DNA from: an uncultured beta proteobacterium
GTDB taxonomy: Bacteria > Pseudomonadota > Gammaproteobacteria > Burkholderiales > Burkholderiaceae_C
Length of the DNA stretch: 10,710 bases
Assembly: GCA_903840825.1 (NCBI GenBank)
Contig: CAIMHL010000163.1
Location: 1 to 10,710 of the forward strand
Direction of reading: 5' to 3'
In this document: one piece after another, positions 5,274 to 10,710 of the stretch
Layout: each line of letters opens with the position of its first letter
Numbering within the stretch: position 1 is the stretch's first letter
The notes under the pieces: model-generated
What the model was told of the DNA's origin: nothing
Database searches by the model: none
The model's input: only the letters and a program-made list of their open reading frames with translations
Position numbers and translations under genes: made by a program

Positions 5274-5487
5274 ATTACCCTACACATACACGATCTGTCC
5301 CGATCAAGAGGAACCAAAGAAATTTACGGCAAGTTGTAAAGACATGGGGGAGTTGCTACGGCACAGCCCTAACGGCGATTTGACCATCAACCAAAAGCGC
5401 ACAGCTACATGGGACATGTGGTCGGGTAATCACCTAGGTCACATTGAGGAAGTGTTGCATGAGATGACTAAGAAGGAGCAAAAATGA
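5266..5487 (+). CDS. Small hypothetical protein (73 aa)
   Basis: ATG at 5266 follows AAGGAGAAGAACA. The 73-residue protein starts MAKLPYTYTICPDQEEPKKF, apparently beta-rich at first, and ends in a helix (HLGHIEEVLHEMTKKEQK). There are two cysteines (11 and 24) but no clear metal site. No family recognised. It is in an operon with both neighbours, with ATGA coupling to the next gene. Confidence 0.7.
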   Translation: MAKLPYTYTICPDQEEPKKFTASCKDMGELLRHSPNGDLTINQKRTATWDMWSGNHLGHIEEVLHEMTKKEQK

Positions 5488-5687
5488 AAACTGATGAAGA
5501 TGAAGCATTTGACGCTATCAAAGCCGTGACCGGCTGGCGCAAGCGGTTGATCTTGAGGACTTGGTTTAGCGATGACGAGTTCATTGACCGAGATGCATCA
5601 GCAGCCGACATCCAGCACCATAAGAATGTTTGCCCACCGTGTACGAATCATTGCAACCAAGGCCGAGAATGCCCCGCCCGAAAATAG
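5484..5687 (+). CDS. Small protein with C-terminal four-cysteine cluster (67 aa)
   Basis: ATG at 5484 has AAGGAG upstream and shares ATGA with the previous stop. The protein is acidic at the N-terminus (MKTDEDEAFD), has a basic helix (TGWRKRLILR), and ends in a compact cluster CPPCTNHCNQGREC (Cys50, 53, 57, 63 with His56). That Cx2Cx3Cx5C spacing suits a small zinc site, and tails of the form HCNQGRxCPAR are familiar from small proteins of beta- and gammaproteobacterial phages. The function is unknown; a nucleic-acid or protein-binding zinc knuckle is a reasonable inference. It overlaps the next gene by 19 bases. Confidence 0.75.
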   Translation: MKTDEDEAFDAIKAVTGWRKRLILRTWFSDDEFIDRDASAADIQHHKNVCPPCTNHCNQGRECPARK

Positions 5688-5848
5688 AGTTTTGGAGTTG
5701 CATAGAGGAGCATATTGTTTTAAATGCTAAAAACAGGTCAGAGGCTTACAAACAACTGCATTTGGAAGGGTTCAAGCGAACCCAGAACGCTACTTGGGCT
5801 AAGTACCGCAAACTCAGGCGTATGGCCGTGTCCCTGACTTGTCAATGA
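5669..5848 (+). CDS. Small basic protein, last gene of the rightward block (59 aa)
   Basis: The frame is open further upstream (to 5630), but ATG at 5669 is better, with AAGG upstream and a product start MPRPKIEFWSCIEEHIV. The protein has 59 residues and a basic second half (FKRTQNATWAKYRKLRRM), suggesting nucleic-acid binding. The order of helices could be a degenerate helix-turn-helix, but I cannot call it firmly. It ends at TGA 5846-5848, inside the 3' end of the oppositely oriented endolysin gene (5814-6245), so the two coding regions share 35 bases. Confidence 0.65.
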   Translation: MPRPKIEFWSCIEEHIVLNAKNRSEAYKQLHLEGFKRTQNATWAKYRKLRRMAVSLTCQ

Positions 5849-6245
5849 TGAGCGCTTGACGGCGGGGCGCTGCCTCGGGGGTGTTAGGGATGCTGATGTG
5901 CGTCCAGCGGTCAAACTCTCTAATGATTTGATCGTAGGCAAGACCTGACGCAATAATCGTCTGTACGACTTGATCTGGGGTCAGTTCAGGGACTCGGATG
6001 TCCACAGCAGTACCAAGCCGATGCTGAGAAGTATCACGGCTACCCACTGCATCATTAACCAGCTTTGATCTGAAAGCTGAATTAACCATAACTGGACGGC
6101 CTCCCAAGAGGGCTTTAACTTTTTCAAGGAATTGCGCAAGTCGTTTAAGGTTTTCAAGTTCGGCCTCGTTCGGTGTGTTATCAAATTCACGGTGATCCGT
6201 GTGGGTCAGTTCCGCAAGGGAGAAGTGCTTACTTAGTTGCGACAT
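5814..6245 (-). CDS. M15 family peptidase endolysin (143 aa)
   Basis: The start at 6245 has AGAAGG upstream and overlaps the holin stop by 17 bases; the open frame upstream to 6260 lacks support. The product begins MSQLSKHFSLAEL, a start shared by many phage peptidase M15 endolysins. VNSAFRS (residues 54-60), SQHRLGTAVDI with His75 and Asp82, and WTHIS with His116 are the zinc-site pattern of the Peptidase_M15_3 family (D-alanyl-D-alanine or L-Ala-D-Glu endopeptidases). The length is normal for a single-domain lytic enzyme without a cell-wall-binding domain. No signal peptide is visible, so it should depend on the neighbouring holin to reach the peptidoglycan. Cleavage specificity cannot be told from sequence. 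Confidence 0.9.
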   Translation of the reverse strand: MSQLSKHFSLAELTHTDHREFDNTPNEAELENLKRLAQFLEKVKALLGGRPVMVNSAFRSKLVNDAVGSRDTSQHRLGTAVDIRVPELTPDQVVQTIIASGLAYDQIIREFDRWTHISIPNTPEAAPRRQALIIDKSGTRPYA

Positions 6246-6615
6246 TGTTGACCTTCTCAAATGTGCGTAAGCCGCCCAGCCCCAGCATACCCATCATCAG
6301 TTGCCAGAGATTTTCGTCAAGGCCGGGGAAGGTGAGGGCGGGGTAGAAGGCGGTAATGAACGGGCGCACAAGGTACTGATAGCACATCGCCAAGGCGCAG
6401 ACCCATCCGATTGCTGGACGCCAGCCGCTAACAAATATGCTACTGCTTGCCGCCTCGACTTTGTTGATCTCGGTCTGGGCAGTCATGGCTGCTAACTCAC
6501 CCGACTGCTGTAGTTTCATCAGTTCAAGGCGTGCAGCATCTTTGGCAGCGGGATCGGGGATCAGCTTATCAATGAGCTTGGAGCCTATTCCCAACATAGC
6601 GTCTAAACCTAACAT
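6229..6615 (-). CDS. GTA-type three-TM holin (128 aa)
   Basis: ATG at 6615 follows AAGGTGGA at good spacing. The 128-residue protein has an amphipathic N-terminal helix (MLGLDAMLGIGSKLIDKLIP), a charged middle (about 21-57), and two clear hydrophobic segments at about 66-90 (WRPAIGWVCALAMCYQYLVR) and 101-117 (with MMGMLGLGGLRTFEK at the end). SGWRPAIGW and GMLGLGGLRTFEK are signatures of the family named holin of 3TMs for gene-transfer release. It likely forms the lytic hole that lets the M15 endolysin, directly downstream, reach the wall. Holin assignment is by family and position. Confidence 0.85.
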   Translation of the reverse strand: MLGLDAMLGIGSKLIDKLIPDPAAKDAARLELMKLQQSGELAAMTAQTEINKVEAASSSIFVSGWRPAIGWVCALAMCYQYLVRPFITAFYPALTFPGLDENLWQLMMGMLGLGGLRTFEKVNNVATK

Positions 6616-6845
6616 AGCAAGTCCACCTTTCTGTTTTGAAATATCTCTAATCTTAGTTTGGCTTGATCTGCCCGTTTGACATACAACTCAAACTCTAAGT
6701 CACGCATCTTATGCTCGGCCCGTTGTGATCTTAATAAATTTAAATTCTCAGAGTCCAGACGTTCCATGCGCTGATTGACAACATCAAACTTTGTCGGGTA
6801 GCCCACCACCGGAAGTATCGGATACCAACGCAGCGAATCAATCAT
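6609..6845 (-). CDS. Small coiled-coil protein in the lysis block (78 aa)
   Basis: ATG at 6845 overlaps the previous stop (ATGA), with a weak GAAG ribosome binding site, so translation is probably coupled. The N-terminal dozen residues are weakly hydrophobic (LRWYPILPVVGYP). From about residue 20 the rest is a long charged coiled coil (VVNQRMERLDSENLNLLRSQ, then KMRDLEFELYVKRADQAKLR), and it ends in a single Cys. There is no clear transmembrane helix. It sits between a two-TM protein and the holin, overlapping the holin start by seven bases. A role as an i-spanin or holin regulator is possible but unsupported. Confidence 0.65.
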   Translation of the reverse strand: MIDSLRWYPILPVVGYPTKFDVVNQRMERLDSENLNLLRSQRAEHKMRDLEFELYVKRADQAKLRLEIFQNRKVDLLC

Positions 6846-7075
6846 TTATCTTCATCATGGGACAAACGCACGCCCGCCAGTAGTCCAATGAAGCCCCCGA
6901 TAATCGTTTGGAAGGCAGGAGATAGCAGGGAGAAAATTTCTGCGTTATCAACTTCCTTGGCCCAAAGACCGAGCAAGAACGCCGTGACCATTCCAAGCAC
7001 AGCAATACAAAGGGTTAAAGCCACCATCACTGTGACGGTAAAAGTAAGCCTACTCTTTAGATCGGTAGAATTCAT
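6842..7075 (-). CDS. Two-TM membrane protein of the lysis block (77 aa)
   Basis: ATG at 7075 is preceded by AGGGG about ten bases upstream. The product has a short cytoplasm-like start (MNSTDLKSRLTF), a hydrophobic segment at about 11-38 (VTVMVALTLCIAVLGMVTAF), a loop with WAKEVDNAE, a second segment at about 50-69 (FQTIIGGFIGLLAGV), and an acidic tail HDEDK. Two TM segments and small size fit a class II holin, but a GTA-type holin lies 227 bases further on. It may be an antiholin, an auxiliary holin or another lysis-block membrane protein. I cannot choose among these. It overlaps the upstream secreted protein by 26 bases. Confidence 0.7.
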   Translation of the reverse strand: MNSTDLKSRLTFTVTVMVALTLCIAVLGMVTAFLLGLWAKEVDNAEIFSLLSPAFQTIIGGFIGLLAGVRLSHDEDK

Positions 7076-7313
7076 GGATTAAACCCCTAATTTCAAAGTT
7101 ATCTGCTGTCCCAAGCCACTCGGGTAATGCGTTAAACAGCCCTGTCAGTTGCTCCTTGGAGCATTGCTCACCATTCTTTTTTAGCCAGTCCAGCGTTACT
7201 TCTTTGCGCTTGCTTGGGTCATGTGTAGTCAGCGCAAGTATCTTAAACTCGCCGATGTTGCACGAGGTGCTTACCCCCAGCAAAAGGGGGATGAGGAGTA
7301 TTAGCCAGCGCAT
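7050..7313 (-). CDS. Small secreted protein or lipoprotein of the lysis block (87 aa)
   Basis: The start directly follows the upstream stop (TGA then ATG with no gap), and no Shine-Dalgarno is obvious, so coupling is likely. MRWLILLIPLLLGVSTSC is a short charged start plus a strong hydrophobic run ending at Cys18. This resembles a lipoprotein signal, though the lipobox reads STSC instead of the usual [LVI]xxC. The mature part (NIGEFKILALTTHDPSKR, LDWLKKNGEQCSKEQL, NALPEWLGTADN) has a second Cys51 and conserved-looking Trp residues. I have seen related small proteins beside lysis genes in proteobacterial phages, without function. An o-spanin role is a guess; it lacks the proline-rich body common in Rz1. 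Confidence 0.65.
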   Translation of the reverse strand: MRWLILLIPLLLGVSTSCNIGEFKILALTTHDPSKRKEVTLDWLKKNGEQCSKEQLTGLFNALPEWLGTADNFEIRGLIHEFYRSKE

Positions 7314-7538
7314 TCATTTGTCTGCTTTGTTATCCAGTTTGTCAAATATCTTGCCTAGCATATCTCGGATGTCTTTGATGTCAGCACGGTAGTCATCTCG
7401 CCCGACGTACTGGGACGGCATGTGGCGCACATCGCTGTCGAGCCGGTCCAGCGCAACGTAGATTCTGTTGAGAATCCATCCACCAAAGAACCCTGCGCCT
7501 GCCACAGCCAAGTTAAAGAATATCTGGTAATCCATCAT
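7314..7538 (-). CDS. Small membrane-anchored coiled-coil protein (74 aa)
   Basis: Two adjacent ATGs, at 7538 and 7535, could start it. The first overlaps the upstream stop (ATGA). The product has one hydrophobic segment at about residues 7-27 (FFNLAVAGAGFFGGWILN) and a charged amphipathic C-terminal part (about 30-74) with RVALDRL-like and DIRDMLGKIFDKLDNKADK stretches, which look like a coiled coil. This arrangement of one N-terminal TM and a soluble helix is seen in i-spanins and in holin partners. The charge balance does not clearly say which side of the membrane the tail is on. Exact role unknown. Confidence 0.65.
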   Translation of the reverse strand: MMDYQIFFNLAVAGAGFFGGWILNRIYVALDRLDSDVRHMPSQYVGRDDYRADIKDIRDMLGKIFDKLDNKADK

Positions 7539-10006
7539 TTTGTACTGCCTATGCCTCGAATGGTTACTTCAAATGGCTTTGCTAATGCGTTTTGGATTTC
7601 TTGTTCGGGCGCAAGTTGATTGCGTTGTGCTGCTCGGGTCTTGGGGCCTTGGCCTTTGCCAGATACTGGACGAGGGTTACGCAAACTTTCTTCCATCATG
7701 TCTGCTTTGTCATACATTTGCTCACGCAATATGGCCGCATCGCGCCGCGCCGTTTCGTTTGCCTGACGCTTGGCCAAGTCGTCGTACATTTGCGCCATTT
7801 CACGGGCTTTGTCTATGGCCTTTTGAGCAAATGCGCGGTCGTCCATTCTTGCCGCAATTTTCTCAGGGGACAGTTTGCCAAAGATAGCTTCACCTTGCGC
7901 GGTGGGCATACCTTCCAACAGACTTTTAGACCAAGCTATTTTTTCAGTCGCTGACATATTGAAAAATTGACCCGCGAGAGCTTTTTCTGCCGCAGACGTT
8001 GCTGTTTTACCAGTGCTTTCAATGATGTCAACCGTAGCGGTGGGCATACCTTTTTGTGCAGGTACTAACCGTTTTGTAACTGGGTCAAAAACAAGTTCTT
8101 GCCCTCGACTTGCGGGTTTTCGTTCAGCAGCAGCGCGGAACTCTTGCGCCAGTTCAGCATTTTTTTGCGCTTCATATATTTGCTTGGGTATTTCATTAGG
8201 CAACGCCCGCTGCGCGTATGGTGTGGGGGCCGCGCCAAAGGTTGGTTCGCCTGGTCGAATGAAATTTGGGTTGTACGCGCCTTGCCCCGGCATCATTACC
8301 TCAACAGGCGCTACATAAGGCATCATCTGATTAGGACCGTAATTTATGTCGGCAGGCGTTGTGCCTAACGGCACAGGACGGTAGTCTGTAGGCATCGCCG
8401 TAGACCGTTGGAACCCCGGCGTTGCCATGCGTCGTGCGGCCATACCCGCGCCTACATTACCAAGCGCTGCGCCTAAACCGCCGCCAACTATCGCACCAGG
8501 CAAACCAAACGGCGCGCCAAGAATAGCGCCAACAGTGCCGCCTGCGCTGGATCGGGTAAGTTTCTCTGTAAAAGCGGGTTCGCGCACCACGCCGCCCTGC
8601 ATATTTTCTGGAAAGTTAGCCGCAGTGTTTGCAATCTTTGCTAAATTGCCCGACAAGGGCTCGCCTTTAGCCGCCAGTTTTGCCAATTCTTGTGGGTCAA
8701 CTACGCCCGTTGCCAAGTTTGTGGCGCGGCGATAATCATTGATTCTGCCTGCTAATGCGCGAGCAGTCCGAAATTCTGCCAACAACCGAGGGTCTGCAAT
8801 ACTGTTTTCGATTGCATTTTCTAGCGCTTTGGCTACGCCCATGCTTACGTCTGCGCGAGCTATTGCTTCGGGCGATGGTGGATTGATACCGGCTGATTGT
8901 TGGTTGTAAATTGCTTGGGCATCGCGGCGGCGTTGACGAATGCCATCAACAATTGTTTTGCCGTTTGCGCCCGATTGAAGTTGTTGTTTAACCGTATCTA
9001 AAAAATTATTGACGCTGGCGGCTTGACCTGTATCGCCAATTGCGGGGGCGATTCGCAAATTGTCAAGCTCGGTTAGCACTGCATCATCCGCTACGATACT
9101 GGGAATTGCCCTAACTTTGTCGTATGGCTCACTGATTTTCGGCGCGTCCATTGCGGTATCGAACGCTTTTGCGTCAAGTTTCATAGTTTCTGGCAAGCCC
9201 ATATCTTCCTTAGCGCGCATCGCAACTTTAGGTAGATTGAGTTTGGATAGATTGCTATGTAACGCTGTTGATCCTACTGTAGCCGCCCGCATACGATTGG
9301 CTGCGCTGGGGTTAGAAAGCGCGGGGTCTAATGCAAAGCCCATGTCGAAAGCATCTTTGGCCGCATCAATGCGCGGCGCGTTAATCTGGCTTTCACGAAT
9401 ACGGGCTTGTTTAATTGTCTCTGCACGGGCGGCAAGAGGCGCACGCACGGTGTCAGCAGTAGCTCGCAATGCAGGGGCTACGCCGCGCTGAAGATCGCCT
9501 AGCACGTTTAAGGGTACGCCTTGCAAACCAGTGCTGGCCAATGCGTTGCCAATGCTTTCGACTTGGCCTTGGGCGGTTGGGCTTATGGCTGGCTGAAAAA
9601 ATTGTTGAACTTTACGCCCTACGGCTTCGCCGGCGCGAATACCTTCTTGCGTGCCGTACTTGCCACTAAGAAGCGTGCCGCCAATTTTTGACGCCTCAAC
9701 GATAGGCGCGGTGACAAGGCCCGTGCCCAAAGTGACTGCCGTTTCAATAGGAGCCATTAGCGCTTCTGGCAACGGGCCACCGTATCTTTTTGGTGGCGCC
9801 TCTGGCGCGGCGGGTATAGGTCTATCATATCCAGGAATTTGATCAACGCCAGTACGACGCGCGCTAGGTATGCCACTACTAATTTTAGGCGCAGCGCCAA
9901 AAGTCTGAGCCGCAAACGATTCTATTTGCGCTGGCGTTGCGTCATCTGGCCCTTCAAAGACATGAACCGCACCATCGGGGCCTTGAACACGGTATTTGGT
10001 AGCCAT
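7535..10006 (-). CDS. Probable DNA-ejection/internal virion protein (823 aa)
   Basis: ATG at 10006 overlaps the upstream stop by one base (TAATG) with AAAGAG nearby. Residues 1-37 (MATKYRVQGPDGAVHVFEGP then ATPAQIESFA) form a small N-terminal domain that I associate with large phage virion proteins. Residues 76-110 are proline/alanine-rich and hydrophobic (LPEALMAPIETAVTLGTG). Residues about 200-480 are helical. Residues 489-520 are a glycine-zipper hydrophobic stretch (VGAILGAPFGLPGAIVGGG). A low-complexity region at about 530-660 is rich in Pro and Tyr, and the C-terminal 130 residues are charged helix. No enzymatic motif is visible. The combination of size, membrane-active glycine zipper and position just before lysis genes suggests a podovirus-like ejection or internal core protein; this is an inference. 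Confidence 0.7.
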   Translation of the reverse strand: MATKYRVQGPDGAVHVFEGPDDATPAQIESFAAQTFGAAPKISSGIPSARRTGVDQIPGYDRPIPAAPEAPPKRYGGPLPEALMAPIETAVTLGTGLVTAPIVEASKIGGTLLSGKYGTQEGIRAGEAVGRKVQQFFQPAISPTAQGQVESIGNALASTGLQGVPLNVLGDLQRGVAPALRATADTVRAPLAARAETIKQARIRESQINAPRIDAAKDAFDMGFALDPALSNPSAANRMRAATVGSTALHSNLSKLNLPKVAMRAKEDMGLPETMKLDAKAFDTAMDAPKISEPYDKVRAIPSIVADDAVLTELDNLRIAPAIGDTGQAASVNNFLDTVKQQLQSGANGKTIVDGIRQRRRDAQAIYNQQSAGINPPSPEAIARADVSMGVAKALENAIENSIADPRLLAEFRTARALAGRINDYRRATNLATGVVDPQELAKLAAKGEPLSGNLAKIANTAANFPENMQGGVVREPAFTEKLTRSSAGGTVGAILGAPFGLPGAIVGGGLGAALGNVGAGMAARRMATPGFQRSTAMPTDYRPVPLGTTPADINYGPNQMMPYVAPVEVMMPGQGAYNPNFIRPGEPTFGAAPTPYAQRALPNEIPKQIYEAQKNAELAQEFRAAAERKPASRGQELVFDPVTKRLVPAQKGMPTATVDIIESTGKTATSAAEKALAGQFFNMSATEKIAWSKSLLEGMPTAQGEAIFGKLSPEKIAARMDDRAFAQKAIDKAREMAQMYDDLAKRQANETARRDAAILREQMYDKADMMEESLRNPRPVSGKGQGPKTRAAQRNQLAPEQEIQNALAKPFEVTIRGIGSTK

Positions 10007-10710
10007 TATTTGTTCTCTTTACCAATATATTTAAATCCGCCAGTTCCTTGCCCCGCAGCAGGCGCGGCAGGCGCGGCAGACTTGTAGCTATATGTATCAT
10101 CAAACGCTTCTGTTGTAAATTGCGATGTAAGCTCAGCTTGCGTTTTTAATTTCTTTAACGCGGCTATTAAATCTTCTTTTGATTGCGACCGATCTAATGA
10201 TGCTTTAAGATTTTCAAATCTATCGCCTTCTCGGTTAGTTATGTTACCAACCGCAGCACCGGTTTTAGACGCCGCACGAAGTTCAGTAATTCCTTGTATA
10301 AACGCCAAGTTCTTTAGTTGATCAAGTTCAGCTTTTGCTTTTCGTGCGGGGCCAGTAATTGCAGGTGTAACGCCGTATACAAGTCCGGTTATGCCATCAA
10401 TACCGTCTGGGTTAGCAAGCAAGCTATCTACTGTTTGACCAATAACTGACATGGTGTTTGAAATAGTTTTAACTGATTGCCGTGCTTGGGGCAACGCGGC
10501 TTCACGTTTTTGAATTTCTTTTGGCGGCAGACTTTCTTGCGCGCTTGCAGGCGTCATGCCTTTGCTAATTGCTTCATCGCGGCTGACATATTTTATTTTT
10601 CCAGTTGCTTCGTCCACCACGGCGACTGGCGCAGAAGGTTGCGCAGGTGTTGCTGGCGCCCGCGTCGCTTCTTTAAGTTTGCGTTCGTATTCAAAAATGT
10701 TACCTGTAAA
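10006..10710 (-). CDS. Virion-associated protein, C-terminal part (N-terminus beyond window)
   Basis: The frame stays open from the stop at 10006-10008 to the right edge, so the start is outside; the GTG near 10620 is internal to the longer frame, not a true start. The first visible residues are FTGNIFEYERKLKEATRAPA, followed by an Ala/Pro linker and AVVDEATGKIKYVSRDEAI. The body is helical (ISNTMSVIGQTVDSLLANPD, then FIQGITELRAASKTGAAVGN), with TNREGDRFENLKASLDRSQS and a low-complexity C-terminus (AAPAAPAAGQGTGG). I recognise the ITNREGDRFENLKASL type of region from large phage virion or ejection proteins, without a firm name. It is directly upstream of, and overlaps, the 823-residue gene, so the two are probably made together as a virion core pair. 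Confidence 0.6.
   Translation of the reverse strand, partial: FTGNIFEYERKLKEATRAPATPAQPSAPVAVVDEATGKIKYVSRDEAISKGMTPASAQESLPPKEIQKREAALPQARQSVKTISNTMSVIGQTVDSLLANPDGIDGITGLVYGVTPAITGPARKAKAELDQLKNLAFIQGITELRAASKTGAAVGNITNREGDRFENLKASLDRSQSKEDLIAALKKLKTQAELTSQFTTEAFDDTYSYKSAAPAAPAAGQGTGGFKYIGKENK

Noticed and set aside
5981..6190. A 69-codon minus-strand frame with a strong hydrophobic stretch inside the endolysin gene
   Set aside because: It is a nested out-of-frame ORF that could mimic an embedded lysis gene, but it has no clear ribosome binding site. The endolysin motif region explains the bases.
7274..7290. Hairpin CCCCC-loop-GGGGG as a possible terminator
   Set aside because: It has a stem of only five pairs and no T-run, and lies inside the signal-peptide coding region of the 87-residue gene.
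9060..9491. A 143-codon open frame on the plus strand opposite the 823-residue gene
   Set aside because: Its Ser/Ala-rich product is typical of antisense to a GC-biased gene, and all neighbouring genes run leftward.
1..10710. CRISPR arrays, tRNA genes, transposons, riboswitches, attachment sites or an integrase
   Set aside because: I looked for short spaced repeats, cloverleaf patterns, terminal inverted repeats and tyrosine or serine recombinase motifs and saw none. The search was by eye and cannot exclude weak ones.

Overview
The window is a piece of a tailed-phage or prophage genome. It has no ribosomal RNA, tRNA, transposase or host housekeeping gene that I can recognise. Genes are packed edge to edge, mostly with ATGA or GTGA stop/start overlaps, and no stretch over 100 bases lacks a gene. 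The mid-range GC content, strong GGAGG-type ribosome binding sites and the look of the small proteins (for example MTLRDYFAAKA, or an N-terminus of the MKEALKLALEALE type) suggest a proteobacterial host, most likely a betaproteobacterium of the Burkholderiales. That host call is an inference from familiarity, not a search result.

Layout. (1) Positions 1-1430, minus strand: a three-gene operon of two 59-residue proteins and a DUF2800 protein (RecB/Cas4-type PD-(D/E)XK nuclease) that runs off the left edge. (2) Positions 1431-1517: a back-to-back promoter region in which both -35 elements lie on the same TTGTGCAA sequence. (3) Positions 1518-5848, plus strand: a VRR-NUC nuclease, a minimal C5-cytosine-methyltransferase-like protein and a SNF2-type helicase, followed by eleven small genes of 50-97 residues. 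These include a coiled-coil protein, an excisionase-like helix-turn-helix protein and a four-cysteine protein. Five genes (1251-1430, 3617-3778, 4261-4413, 4882-5046 and the edge-truncated DUF2800 gene) are easy to miss because they are very short or cut by the window edge. (4) Positions 5814-10710, minus strand: a late block, transcribed right to left. It holds a partial virion-associated protein, an 823-residue probable DNA-ejection or internal virion protein, a set of small membrane or secreted proteins, a GTA-type three-TM holin and an M15 peptidase endolysin.

How it fits together. DUF2800, VRR-NUC and SNF2 helicase proteins often occur together in phage replication/recombination modules. 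Here the two nucleases are read from opposite sides of one promoter region, and a methyltransferase-like gene sits between VRR-NUC and the helicase with overlaps on both sides. The early plus-strand block and the late minus-strand lysis block meet tail to tail, with a 35-base coding overlap and no visible terminator. Their transcripts could therefore interfere with each other.
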